Origin: SOIL31 sp964636815
GTDB lineage: Bacteria > Babelota > Babeliae > Babelales > Vermiphilaceae
DNA length: 64,000 nt
Assembly (NCBI GenBank): GCA_964636815.1
Contig: CAZWTF010000003.1
Span: forward strand, 92,117 to 156,116
Reading direction: 5' to 3'
Shown: piece after piece, positions 1 to 9,497 of the stretch
How positions within the stretch are numbered: position 1 is the stretch's first letter
How the letters are laid out: each line of letters starts with the position of its first letter
Program-made: the position numbers and the translations under genes
The notes under the pieces: generated by a model
Databases searched by the model: none
Told to the model about the DNA's origin: nothing
What the model saw: the letters and a program-made list of their open reading frames with translations, nothing else

Positions 1-240
1 CCAGAAAAAATTGATATCAGTAAAACTCCTTTGACCGGTTTTTCTAATGTGTTAGAAGGTATCGTGCAGTCTATTGTGTATCACGGACGTTCTACACAAT
101 ATAATGTTCGATTAAAAAATGGTGAAGTAGTGCAAGTGTTTGAGCAAAATGAAGAACATTTCCCGCAAGAAACCATTGATTATGATGATTCAGTGTTTTT
201 ATATTGGCAAAAAGAAAACGTGGTGTTGCTTGAAAAATGA
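1..240 (+). CDS. potA: Polyamine ABC transporter ATP-binding protein, C-terminal fragment
   Basis: The gene enters from outside the window and its frame is open from base 1, leaving 79 visible residues. They read like the C-terminal TOBE (OB-fold) domain of an importer ATPase, opening with PEKIDIS, the usual junction after the nucleotide-binding domain. The stop overlaps the start of a polyamine-type permease (ATGA), so this is taken as the ATPase of a spermidine/putrescine importer. The Walker and signature motifs lie outside the window and cannot be checked. Confidence 0.85.
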   Translation, partial: PEKIDISKTPLTGFSNVLEGIVQSIVYHGRSTQYNVRLKNGEVVQVFEQNEEHFPQETIDYDDSVFLYWQKENVVLLEK

Positions 241-1127
241 AAATAAAAAAAATTATTACTGATTTTTTTGTTGAAAATACATCGTTCATATTTTTGGTCC
301 CTGCTGTTTTATGGCAGGTGCTGTTTTTGTATGTGCCAGTTTTTTTAGTTTTATATATGAGCTTTCAGCGCATATCAAACCTTGCTGGTTTTGATCTAAC
401 TTTTGATCATTATAAACTTGTTTTAACAACTCCTTATTTTTATATTATTGGCAGATCAGCTATTGTTGCATTATGCACAACATTGTTGTGTCTTTTATGT
501 GCCTATCCTGTGGCGTATTATTTAGCGCTTAAAGTTGGTAGACGCTGGAAAAATATTTTGCTTTTTTTACTTACGTTACCTTTTTGGACTAACTTTTTAA
601 TTCAAATTTATTCATGGATTTTTGTATTAGATCAAAATGGTCTGATCAATATGATGTTGCTTAAATTGGGCATTATTCAAGAGCCATTACATATGGTGAA
701 TAATACCGGAGCAATTTTTTTTGTGATGCTGTATTATTACCTTCCTTTCATGATTATGCCTCTTTATAGTATTTTGGAAAAAATTCAGCATGATCTTTTG
801 GAAGCTTCAATGGATTTGGGTGCAACGCATTGGCAAACATTCAAACGTATTACACTTCCGCTTTCTATGGCGGGGATTAAAACGGGAATTTTTTTGGTAT
901 TTGTTCCCGCGTTTGGGGAGTTTGTAATACCTGCAATTATCGGCGGAGCTCATCATCTGTTTGTGGGCTCATTAATTTCTCATTATTTCTTGGTTGCAAG
1001 AGATAGCCAATTGGGAGCAGCGTTTACCATGGTGAGTGGTTTTGTTTTATTGATATGTGCTTTGTTGTTTAATTGGCTGTGTGTTGTTCCTCTACAAAAA
1101 ATACAAAAGAAGGATCCAGTAGCATGA
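237..1127 (+). CDS. potB: Spermidine/putrescine ABC transporter permease PotB
   Basis: This 296-residue inner-membrane permease has about six hydrophobic segments. It carries the EAA loop near residues 187-206 (EASMDLGATHWQTFKRITLP), which docks on the ATPase. Length and the aromatic-rich first membrane segment fit the PotB/PotH family. The start overlaps the potA stop by four bases (ATGA) and the end overlaps potC in the same way, implying translational coupling. Substrate is inferred from the family; polyamine uptake suits a bacterium living inside a host. Confidence 0.93.
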   Translation: MKIKKIITDFFVENTSFIFLVPAVLWQVLFLYVPVFLVLYMSFQRISNLAGFDLTFDHYKLVLTTPYFYIIGRSAIVALCTTLLCLLCAYPVAYYLALKVGRRWKNILLFLLTLPFWTNFLIQIYSWIFVLDQNGLINMMLLKLGIIQEPLHMVNNTGAIFFVMLYYYLPFMIMPLYSILEKIQHDLLEASMDLGATHWQTFKRITLPLSMAGIKTGIFLVFVPAFGEFVIPAIIGGAHHLFVGSLISHYFLVARDSQLGAAFTMVSGFVLLICALLFNWLCVVPLQKIQKKDPVA

Positions 1128-1903
1128 AAACTTTTGGATCATATTTTATACCTATTATTGTTGGGGCATTATATCTTTTTTTATATATCCCTATCTTTGT
1201 TTTGATAGTGTTCTCTTTTAATGATAATGCATTTACCTGTGCATGGAGTTCTTTCACCTTTGATTGGTACTATGATCTGTTTGCTTCAGCAGAAGTATGG
1301 CATGCATTAAAAAATTCTTTAATAATTGCATTGTCTTCTGTTTTTTTGAGTTTAACGATAGGATCAAGTTTTATCTTTTTTGGTTCGAGTGATACGGTTA
1401 AGCGTTTATTACCTCTGTTCTATGGAAGTTTGGCGATGCCAGAAATAGTTTTGGCTGCTGGGCTTTTATCATTTTTTTCTTTTTTTGCAGTGCCGCTTGG
1501 TGCAATGACCCTGATAGCAGGGCATACTTTGTTGGGCCTTGGGTACGTTATTCCTATTTTGTATGATCGTTTTATTGAATTAGATGAAAGTTTAATTGAA
1601 GCTTCTTATGATCTTGGTGCAACACAGAGACAAACTTTTTTTTCTATTGTTTTACCTTTGCTGATGCCTGCGCTTATGGCGGCTGGCCTTTTGGTTTTTA
1701 TTATTTCTTTAGATGATTTTCTTATCTCATTTTTTTGCGCAGGTGCATCAGTGCAAACCTTACCACTTTATATTTTTGCAGTTATTCGTACGGGTGCTTC
1801 ACCAATGATTAATGCGTTATCTACGATAATGCTTATTGTGAGTAGTTTGTGTGTAGTTCTTTTTTCTTTTTTACACGTTAAAAAATTGAGGACTTCCAAA
1901 TGA
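1124..1903 (+). CDS. potC: Spermidine/putrescine ABC transporter permease PotC
   Basis: This second permease has 259 residues and about six membrane segments. Its EAA loop lies near residues 158-176 (IEASYDLGATQRQTF). I chose ATG 1124 because it makes an ATGA overlap with the potB stop, has AGAAGGA just upstream, and gives the MKTFGSYFIP start that leads straight into the first membrane helix. A longer reading from 1073 adds only residues antisense to nothing and overlapping the end of potB. It ends in an ATGA overlap with the binding-protein gene. Confidence 0.93.
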   Translation: MKTFGSYFIPIIVGALYLFLYIPIFVLIVFSFNDNAFTCAWSSFTFDWYYDLFASAEVWHALKNSLIIALSSVFLSLTIGSSFIFFGSSDTVKRLLPLFYGSLAMPEIVLAAGLLSFFSFFAVPLGAMTLIAGHTLLGLGYVIPILYDRFIELDESLIEASYDLGATQRQTFFSIVLPLLMPALMAAGLLVFIISLDDFLISFFCAGASVQTLPLYIFAVIRTGASPMINALSTIMLIVSSLCVVLFSFLHVKKLRTSK

Positions 1904-2976
1904 AACATGAAAAATCAATTGGTCTTGTCATAAAAGCACTTATTGTTGTCATCATTGGTGCGTTTATTGTTGGGTTTCTTTCTTTGGGGCGTTTGACAGA
2001 TTTAGTGCGTCAAGAAAAAAGCATTAATGTTTTGGTCTGGGGTCAAGTTCTTGATAAAGAATTTTTGTCAGATTTTGAAACTGAAACGGGTATACGCGTT
2101 AATATGAGTTATTTTGAAAGTAATGAAGAGCTACTTGCAAAATTACATTCAACTGAATCACATGATTATGATCTTATTATGCCATCTGATTGGGCAGTAG
2201 AGCTGTTGATTAAAGATGGTTTAGTGAAAAAGCTTGATTGCGATAAGATAACTGTTTGGAATGATATTTATCCTACGTTGTGTCATCATTATTTTGATCC
2301 ACATAATGAGTACACGATCCCTTATTTTTGGTCATTAATGGGATTGGGGATAAACAGTTCTTATTGGGATGGAGTATCTGTTCCCCAAACATGGGGCTTG
2401 ATTTTTGATGAACGGATTATGCCAAAACGGATAGGAATGATTGAAAATGCAAGAGCAATTATTTTAATCGCAGCGTTGTATCTGTTTGGAGAGATTAGAC
2501 CTTTGAGTGATGATGAAATTAACAAGATAAAGAAATTGTTAATTAAGCAAAAGCCGTACGTGGGAATTTATACGGATTCTCGTTCGGAATATATTTTAGC
2601 TTCAGGAGCTGTTCCTGTTGGAGTGACTCTTTCTGGTGATTTATTAAAAGTAATGAAACGCTTTGATACTATTGATTTTGTCATACCAAAAGAAGGGGCG
2701 TTTGCTGTCATTGATTCTTTTGCAATAACAACAACGTCCGAAAAAGATGAGCTTATTTATCCGTTTTTAAATTATCTTTTCCGACCAGATATTGTTGAAA
2801 AATACGTAGAAAAATTTGATTTTTTTCCCGCTATTCAATTGCCTATGCAACACGATAACGATAGACTTGCTCGATTAAATGAGCCTACTCAGGATCTTTT
2901 TAAGAATATACATTTTTTTAAAGATGTTATTTCTAAAGATGCTGTTAATGATATTCTCATTACTCTTAAAACTTAA
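1900..2976 (+). CDS. potD: Spermidine/putrescine-binding protein PotD
   Basis: The product is a 358-residue extracytoplasmic solute-binding protein of the PotD/PotF family, seen in the start of the mature domain (INVLVWGQVLDKEFLSDFE) and the YDLIMPSDWAVELL segment. A hydrophobic segment at about residues 9-30 would carry it to the membrane. It has no lipobox Cys and no obvious cleavage site, so it may stay anchored by an uncleaved N-terminal helix. It is the last gene of the potABCD operon and captures polyamine for PotB/PotC. Confidence 0.92.
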   Translation: MKHEKSIGLVIKALIVVIIGAFIVGFLSLGRLTDLVRQEKSINVLVWGQVLDKEFLSDFETETGIRVNMSYFESNEELLAKLHSTESHDYDLIMPSDWAVELLIKDGLVKKLDCDKITVWNDIYPTLCHHYFDPHNEYTIPYFWSLMGLGINSSYWDGVSVPQTWGLIFDERIMPKRIGMIENARAIILIAALYLFGEIRPLSDDEINKIKKLLIKQKPYVGIYTDSRSEYILASGAVPVGVTLSGDLLKVMKRFDTIDFVIPKEGAFAVIDSFAITTTSEKDELIYPFLNYLFRPDIVEKYVEKFDFFPAIQLPMQHDNDRLARLNEPTQDLFKNIHFFKDVISKDAVNDILITLKT

Positions 2977-3029
2977 TAATCTTTATTTATGTCTTTACTT
3001 TTGGTGTAGCATTATTTTATTGTTTTATG

Positions 3030-3063
3030 GTCCGAAAGTTGACATTGTCTGAAAGTTGACATT
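3030..3063 (+). repeat. Tandem 17-bp repeat covering the -35 region
   Basis: Two adjacent 17-bp units (3030-3046 and 3047-3063) differ at a single base. Each contains GAAAGTTGACATT and so each supplies a TTGACA hexamer. The unit length is close to the optimal -35/-10 spacer, so the duplication places the first TTGACA 18 bases before TATAAA. Confidence 0.85.
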
Positions 3064-3068
3064 ATAAA
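3039..3068 (+). promoter_or_regulatory. Strong sigma-70-type promoter for the surface-protein cluster
   Basis: TTGACA at 3039-3044 is followed by an 18-base spacer and TATAAA at 3063-3068, continuing as TATAAAAT. The second TTGACA of the tandem repeat sits at 3056-3061. The leader to the next start codon would be about 90 bases long. Confidence 0.65.
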
Positions 3069-3168
3069 ATAATCAAGGTATGCGTGATATTGGAGGGTCT
3101 GTGTAGTAAAAAATTAATTGTTTAGTAATAGTGAAGTAGTAGTTGTTTAAAAAAAAAAGGGTGAGTGT

Positions 3169-6100
3169 ATGAAAAGATGCTTTTCTCGTTATCGGTTAGC
3201 TCTTTTTGCAATGTCTTTAATCTCTTCTGTTACAATGGCAGATCAGATATGGAGAGGGCAATATGGCAAAACATGTGTTATTGATGAAGATCTCGTTATT
3301 AAAGGTGATGTATTACTTCCACTAGGAGGTAGTCGCATTGAAGCGATTCATAAAGACGTCACTATTACTCTCACAGAAGATGCGATAGTAAGCGGCCATT
3401 GGGCCGGTGCATCGCAACTTTATTTGATAGCTGCAGAAGGTAGAAAAATTACTTTTGTAGTTGATCATAATCTGACGTTCGTCGGTTCTTCTCATATTAC
3501 AGCAGCAGATCTTTTAATGGTTCAAAGTGGTCCTGGTACGGTAGAAGTTGCTATCGCAGAGGGCAAAAAATTTGAACTTACAGCACAAGATAGATCTGGT
3601 GGTGCTCGTTATTACGTATTGATGTATGGTGGACCAAATGCTCAGATAGATGAGTATTGCTGTGATGAATATGGTTTAAAACCATGTGATGAATATGTAT
3701 GTACTTCATTGTTCTGTGGCGCAGATGAATACTGTGGTGAAGAATATAATACACCAGGAACTGGTTGTAATGAAACGAGTCTCGCTCGCCCAACATTGAA
3801 TTTTGTTAACTTAGATGCTTTCCCGTTTTCTTCTAATAGAGATCGACATATCACTATTGGTTGCAGATCTCTTTTAAGCTTCTTGTCTTCTCGTAAAACT
3901 GGTGTAGGTCAAGATTCTGGATATATTAATTTCAATCCAGTTATGACAGGCTTAGGCCGTATGATTTTAGACATACATGATACAGGAGCGTTTGTAGTAT
4001 CTGGTACATACACCTGTCAAAGAAATGGTGAATGTATTACATTAGATAACATTAGACCTGCACTTGCTGCTGGATACCAAGCAATCTGGTCTGTAATAAA
4101 TGATCTTGGTTCTGATGTTTCTGCTGGCTTATTGATTCTTGATAAAAATGAAACATTATCAGAATTACTTATTGATCCATTCTTAAACCTTCACGCTCGT
4201 CAAGATATAACAAATTATCGTGGATTGTTCTCTGGATGTCGTTATGGATTAGTGTTGGGTGCTAACGGTATTTTAGATGTAGGATCTGATTCATACGTTG
4301 ATTTTGTTGGTCTTGCGCTTAACCAATTACCATGCGTGATACTCCCAGGATCAGGATGCGCATCAACAAATACTATGCTTAAAATGCGTAATCCATCAGC
4401 GTTTATCATCGATGGTAACTTGAATCCAGCTGCAATAGAAGCGCAAATTTTATTTGGTGAACGTGCAGCATTATTTGTTAGATCAGGTGTTGCTGATAAT
4501 GGCGTTATTCGTGATGAACACGATGTTGATCCATTTACCATAGATGCTGCATTTAAAACTGCAGGAGCTGGTAATATTGTATTTGATCTTGAAGGTCAAC
4601 TCAATGTTAATGGCGTTCGTGTAGATGGTGACGTTACAAGTAAAATCGAATTGCTTTCTCTTGAAGTTCTTCCAACTGGAGGATCTCTTTTTGTAGGTTC
4701 TGGTGAAACTAACTTCCCTATTCGTACATTCAATACAGAAGACGGTGAGTTATTAATGTATAATTGTGGAGCGTTCCTTATTAATAACAGAATGAACCTC
4801 TATGATACAGCATTAAGTCATAGTGATGAATGTCATAATGTTTTCCCAAATAATGATTTAAGATCAGAACCAACATATATCGGTGGTGAAACATTTAAGC
4901 TGTTACATTCAGATGAAAGACCAAATATACGTTTCATCAATGCAGAGCTTGATGTACACACTGATATAGCATTAACTGGTCTTGATTTAGTAGTACCTAA
5001 CTTTGTTGATGAGTTTGGTATTTTACGCGCAAATCTTTCAGAATTTATTTTCTACGCAAACGGTGCATGTGTTGATAATGGTACTGGTCGTCAAATGATT
5101 CTTGGCACTCGTATTGGTTCAACTGCAGCTAATGGATGCACACGTATAGATGCTGATGCTCATTTAGATGTTATGGAACAAGATGATGCGATTGCTTCAG
5201 ACCTTAATCCAGAAGATCCAAATGGTAATCAAACATTAGATCTTATAACAGCATTTAACGATGCAACAATTATCCCTGATGCTGAAACAAACGTTAACTC
5301 TATTCACACAATATTCTTAGGTGGTAATAGCAATATTTCTATCGGTGTGAATGCTGATTCAACTGGATTTAATATTGATACTAATCCATGGTTGCGCATA
5401 GCAGGTAGCGTATTCTCATTTGAAACGCGTGCTGGAGCTGTGGCAAAAAGTACTGTAACTGGAAAAAATGCTATCTTTGTTGATTTGAATGGCAAAATTA
5501 GCATCGAACCAGGATTTATTGCTAACATGGGTGTTATGGTAATTAAGAGCCATAATGGTATTGTTGATCTTCCTGCTGATCAAGTATTCTTCAGTAATGG
5601 GGCTGGTATTGCAACATGGAATGTTGACTTAAGCAACCCTGAAGATCAAATTATCGTTGGTCCAGATCAAGAATTATCAACATATATATTCAATTGGATT
5701 CGCGCTAAAAAAGATTGTCCAAACTTTATACCATTCAGCTGTTGTGTTGATGCATGTGCATGTCCAGCAGTGACTGAAGAAAACGTAACATCATTACCAA
5801 CAATTCAAGGTACAATTGATGACTTGCAAATTCAAGGAACACGTATTGGTGATCCTGCGCAATTCATGATTGATGGTGGTACTGTTAGTCGTTTAACATT
5901 CTCAAATAGTGGTTGCAGCGCTGAAGCTCCAGTTGCGACAATTGTATTAGAAAATGATGGTACAGTTGGTCTTGATAGTACGACAACGCTTGGTGCGAAT
6001 GGTGTAACTATTATTGCAAACGGTTCTGGACGTGTTCTTGTTAATGATGATCTTATTATTAACAATGTATGTGCATTTGTTAAAGGCCCAGACTTTGAAT

Positions 6101-7521
6101 CATGTGATGTGTTAGAAATTACAAGTGCAGTGCCTCATCAGATTCTTCTTAAATCAGGCGCTACATTGAGCTTAACATCATTTGATGATCCTTCTCAGAT
6201 TGTTGCATTTGGTGGTGAAGTTCGTCTTGTTGTTGAACCAGGTGCTCAAATTATTACTGGTGCAGGAACATTACGCTTTGCTGGAAACGCACAATTGATT
6301 TTTGCTCCATCGAACAATGCTGAATCGTTCTTCTCAGCAATTCCATTTGGTCCGGAAGATTCTAGCTTGCCAGTTACTATTGTTCCGGCAGCTGATCCTC
6401 ATAATCCACTTTCTTCATTAATTTATTTTGGAGAAGGTCTTCATAATACTGATCAGTTCCGTGTGAAATTAATTGGTAGTGGTGTAATTGAGTTGGTAGA
6501 TAATGCACAAGGTGTATTACCATTCAACGCATTTGTTGGTGTTGAAACAATTAGTAATGATCAATGTGAAATTGCAACAACTGATCTTACATTGAGTCTT
6601 GCTGATAACGGTACATTTGCAATTGGTCGCTACAACTATAATGAAGGTGGTGTGTTCCAAGTTGGTAACGTTGAGCCAGTTGAAGGACATTCAGTAAGCT
6701 TTACACTTGTTCTTGATGGTGAGAATGCTAACTTTGGCATTGGTAGTCGTGGATTTGTTGGTCTTGGTGTTGGTATTGAACGTTTCTATGGTATGCCACA
6801 AGTGTTGCGTGCTCGTAATTGCCCAGAGAACTTTATACCAAACGCAAACATAGTAAACAATTTAAGCAACGTTGAAGATATAACATTAAGATTGCTTAAC
6901 GGTAAAATTGAACACGATCGCATATTTTCTGGTGATGAGCCTGATGCATCATTACTCGCAGTGAGTAGTTCTGCAACATTTGCGCTTGACTTTGAGTTCC
7001 CAAATGAAAATATTGATCGTGCATTAGGTAGAGATTCTAATTTCAATATGGCTGGTGGCGGTAATATTGTGCTTGTTCGACCAGGTCAAGTTGGTGGGTT
7101 ACAGCCAATTGTGTTGGATGTTGCTGGTGAACTGTCTTTACTTTTGAGTGCAGGTGTTATGGCTTCAACATTGTTGCAACCGGATAACGTTGACATTTCA
7201 GATCTTACTGGTGAAGAGTTCTTTAATTATATTGCTACGCAGGATGCAAGTGATGCTATGACTACTCGTGATAATACGTTTGGTAGAGCAAATGCTGCAG
7301 CGCAAGGTGATAGCTTTAGACCAGAATCAGAAAACATTCGTATTGATACAGTAAGTGGTGATACGATTGTTCGAGTGAAAACATTTGATATTATTGGTGT
7401 TGGTCAGCAAACTTCTAAAACTCGTGCAGCGATTGATGCAGCAGCGGTGTTTGCAGATATTAATACTCAAACAAATCAAGTTGTCACAGTAACTAATATG
7501 CAATCAGGTCTACAGTTATAA
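3169..7521 (+). CDS. Very large exported beta-rich protein, 1450 residues
   Basis: I do not recognise a named family. Residues 1-24 form a clear signal peptide (cleavage after VTMA). The rest is rich in Gly, Asn, Asp and Val with short repeated beta-strand-like turns and no membrane helices, as expected of a beta-helical surface or passenger-like protein. Two Cys-rich patches stand out, near residues 161-201 (with repeated DEY and CC/C motifs) and near 850-870 (SCCVDACACP). The start has AGGGTGAG upstream. It is followed by a beta-barrel protein and a Cys-rich small protein, so the three may form one envelope system. There is no C-terminal autotransporter barrel in this chain. Confidence 0.7.
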   Translation: MKRCFSRYRLALFAMSLISSVTMADQIWRGQYGKTCVIDEDLVIKGDVLLPLGGSRIEAIHKDVTITLTEDAIVSGHWAGASQLYLIAAEGRKITFVVDHNLTFVGSSHITAADLLMVQSGPGTVEVAIAEGKKFELTAQDRSGGARYYVLMYGGPNAQIDEYCCDEYGLKPCDEYVCTSLFCGADEYCGEEYNTPGTGCNETSLARPTLNFVNLDAFPFSSNRDRHITIGCRSLLSFLSSRKTGVGQDSGYINFNPVMTGLGRMILDIHDTGAFVVSGTYTCQRNGECITLDNIRPALAAGYQAIWSVINDLGSDVSAGLLILDKNETLSELLIDPFLNLHARQDITNYRGLFSGCRYGLVLGANGILDVGSDSYVDFVGLALNQLPCVILPGSGCASTNTMLKMRNPSAFIIDGNLNPAAIEAQILFGERAALFVRSGVADNGVIRDEHDVDPFTIDAAFKTAGAGNIVFDLEGQLNVNGVRVDGDVTSKIELLSLEVLPTGGSLFVGSGETNFPIRTFNTEDGELLMYNCGAFLINNRMNLYDTALSHSDECHNVFPNNDLRSEPTYIGGETFKLLHSDERPNIRFINAELDVHTDIALTGLDLVVPNFVDEFGILRANLSEFIFYANGACVDNGTGRQMILGTRIGSTAANGCTRIDADAHLDVMEQDDAIASDLNPEDPNGNQTLDLITAFNDATIIPDAETNVNSIHTIFLGGNSNISIGVNADSTGFNIDTNPWLRIAGSVFSFETRAGAVAKSTVTGKNAIFVDLNGKISIEPGFIANMGVMVIKSHNGIVDLPADQVFFSNGAGIATWNVDLSNPEDQIIVGPDQELSTYIFNWIRAKKDCPNFIPFSCCVDACACPAVTEENVTSLPTIQGTIDDLQIQGTRIGDPAQFMIDGGTVSRLTFSNSGCSAEAPVATIVLENDGTVGLDSTTTLGANGVTIIANGSGRVLVNDDLIINNVCAFVKGPDFESCDVLEITSAVPHQILLKSGATLSLTSFDDPSQIVAFGGEVRLVVEPGAQIITGAGTLRFAGNAQLIFAPSNNAESFFSAIPFGPEDSSLPVTIVPAADPHNPLSSLIYFGEGLHNTDQFRVKLIGSGVIELVDNAQGVLPFNAFVGVETISNDQCEIATTDLTLSLADNGTFAIGRYNYNEGGVFQVGNVEPVEGHSVSFTLVLDGENANFGIGSRGFVGLGVGIERFYGMPQVLRARNCPENFIPNANIVNNLSNVEDITLRLLNGKIEHDRIFSGDEPDASLLAVSSSATFALDFEFPNENIDRALGRDSNFNMAGGGNIVLVRPGQVGGLQPIVLDVAGELSLLLSAGVMASTLLQPDNVDISDLTGEEFFNYIATQDASDAMTTRDNTFGRANAAAQGDSFRPESENIRIDTVSGDTIVRVKTFDIIGVGQQTSKTRAAIDAAAVFADINTQTNQVVTVTNMQSGLQL

Positions 7522-7528
7522 TTAACAA

Positions 7529-7559
7529 GCAGATGAGTACTTACAAGGTACTCATCTGC
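7529..7559 (+). terminator. Perfect 12-bp hairpin between the surface-protein genes
   Basis: GCAGATGAGTAC (7529-7540) pairs perfectly with 7548-7559 around a 7-base loop. The following bases are pyrimidine-rich (CTTCTGTCTAT) rather than a clean T run. It could be a leaky terminator or an mRNA-stabilising hairpin between two cotranscribed genes. Confidence 0.55.
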
Positions 7560-7618
7560 CTTCTGTCTATATAAAAAAAAGGTAGCGAGGTATGGACGTA
7601 ATAAAGAAAAGGAATGTA

Positions 7619-9469
7619 ATGAAGAAAACCTTAAAAAGTATTGTGCTTTTAGGCGCATTATATGGTGGATCGCTTCATGCAAGTTTTGAATTTAGATCTC
7701 CGTTAGATTTTGATGCTCGTGGTTATCAACATTGGTTCTTAGCACCCGCTGATCAAGCATGGTGGTATGGCCAAATGCCAAGTGTAAAAACGAACACAGA
7801 TTGGAATGTTCACATGTGGGGTGTGGGATATTCTCGTACAGCTGATAGAGCTTTCTCTTCATGCGGATGTGACGATAAAGTGACTCGCAACACCACAACA
7901 CTTTCAGAGCTATTTTTTGGTAAAGCAGTGTTCCGTGGTGAAAATGCATTTACTGGTGGAACGTTTGCAGGAAACCAAGGAAATGCTGATGTTATTGCAA
8001 ACCAAATTTTAGTAAACGCAACAAATCCATATTTAGCTTTTGCACGTATTGCACCTGTGTTTGATTATAATGAAAAAGGTGCAAATATGGGTATCGATTT
8101 TGCACGTTACGTAGGCAGCAATGATCGTTACCACGTTGGTGGTCGTATCAATGTTCCATTTAAAGTAATTGAAATTGAATCAGACAGCGATGCTTCATTT
8201 GAAGAAACACTTGATAATGTATTTATTACAAGAATAGTAAATACTGATGCAGGTATAGACCCAGATCAAGTTGAATACGCTATGCGTTTCGATTTTCTGA
8301 GCACTTTAGTATTTAATGAAACAGCTCAGCCATCTAATAATACAACAGCACGTCCTGTAGTAGTATACAGTACTGATACTGGGGGAAATGCTATTGTACA
8401 GCTTGCTGGTCAATCATTAACTGGTACAAGCGCTGATCAAAACAATACAATGCCAGCTGCTTATGCTACTAAAAGAAATGATGGAAGTGTTCCAGCTGTT
8501 CCATTCAGAAAAGCACCAAACCAAGTAACAGGTGTTGTTGGTGCTAATGGTGCAGGCGCTAATGATGAGGTTTTATTCTTTCAAACTAATGTTGATTATG
8601 CAGCGCAGTTGCAAAGAGATAGAGATGCTCAATCTACTCTGTTTATAACACCACGTTCTGATCTTAATTCTGGTGATCTTACAGGACCTTCAACTGCAAT
8701 TTTGACAACGATTCAAACATTGCTTGATACAGATCTTATTCCTTCAGAACCAGCTTCTGCTTTCTTTGCACAAAATGGTATTGATTTAACTGGTTACAGC
8801 CGTGTTGTTGGTGTTGGTGATTTAGCTGCAGAAGTATACGGTGGTATTTGTAACTATGATAATTGGTTTGCTGATGGTATTTTGGGTCTTCAAGTACCAA
8901 CAGGAAAAAGACAAGAACATGCAAATCAAGTTTTCTATAAACCAACAGGTAACAATGGACATGCTGTTCTTAAACTTGGTTTAGATGGTGGATGGAAACC
9001 GCGTTCATGGTTTGCATTTGAAATTCGTCCTTTCTTCTTCCATGCATTCAAACGTAATGAACATCGCGCAGCTCCATTTGCTGGTGCAACAGTTGTTAAC
9101 ATCGGGCCAGAGTTTGATGTTGATGTATCTTGGAACTATTTCACATTACAAACAGATTTCAACATTTTCCATCCACACAATCCTGATCTTGGTTTTGTAT
9201 TTGGTTATGAGTTGTTTGTTAAAGGACACGATCGCATCTCGGCTGATTGTTGCCATAAAACAGCGACAGATTTATTAGGTCGTCCAAATCAACCAATTAA
9301 TGTAGAGTTGTTAGAAAATCATACAAATTCACTTTCTAACAAATTGCGTGGTGAAGTGTTCTACCGTGCGCACTATTTTGAAATCTTTGGTGGTGGATCA
9401 CAAATGGTTTCTGGTAGAAATATTATGAAAGAAACTGAAGCACATATTGGTTTAGCAATATACTTCTAA
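7619..9469 (+). CDS. Predicted outer-membrane beta-barrel protein
   Basis: A 616-residue exported protein with signal peptide MKKTLKSIVLLGALYGGSLHA. The C-terminal third alternates aromatic and polar residues in strand-like stretches and the chain ends in ...AHIGLAIYF. A terminal Phe preceded by alternating hydrophobics is the classic signal for the BAM outer-membrane insertion machine. I chose ATG 7619 because AAGGA lies just upstream and the signal peptide then begins normally; an in-frame ATG at 7592 would add nine residues. No specific porin family is recognised. It sits between the giant exported protein and the Cys-rich protein, so it may be their membrane partner; that is inference. 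Confidence 0.72.
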   Translation: MKKTLKSIVLLGALYGGSLHASFEFRSPLDFDARGYQHWFLAPADQAWWYGQMPSVKTNTDWNVHMWGVGYSRTADRAFSSCGCDDKVTRNTTTLSELFFGKAVFRGENAFTGGTFAGNQGNADVIANQILVNATNPYLAFARIAPVFDYNEKGANMGIDFARYVGSNDRYHVGGRINVPFKVIEIESDSDASFEETLDNVFITRIVNTDAGIDPDQVEYAMRFDFLSTLVFNETAQPSNNTTARPVVVYSTDTGGNAIVQLAGQSLTGTSADQNNTMPAAYATKRNDGSVPAVPFRKAPNQVTGVVGANGAGANDEVLFFQTNVDYAAQLQRDRDAQSTLFITPRSDLNSGDLTGPSTAILTTIQTLLDTDLIPSEPASAFFAQNGIDLTGYSRVVGVGDLAAEVYGGICNYDNWFADGILGLQVPTGKRQEHANQVFYKPTGNNGHAVLKLGLDGGWKPRSWFAFEIRPFFFHAFKRNEHRAAPFAGATVVNIGPEFDVDVSWNYFTLQTDFNIFHPHNPDLGFVFGYELFVKGHDRISADCCHKTATDLLGRPNQPINVELLENHTNSLSNKLRGEVFYRAHYFEIFGGGSQMVSGRNIMKETEAHIGLAIYF

Positions 9470-9497
9470 AAAGTTATTTTTGAGAAAGGTTATGAAT

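Noticed and set aside
3578..7046. Several minus-strand frames of 70-100 codons inside the giant exported gene
   Set aside because: They are shadows of a long, compositionally uniform gene and have no start signals.
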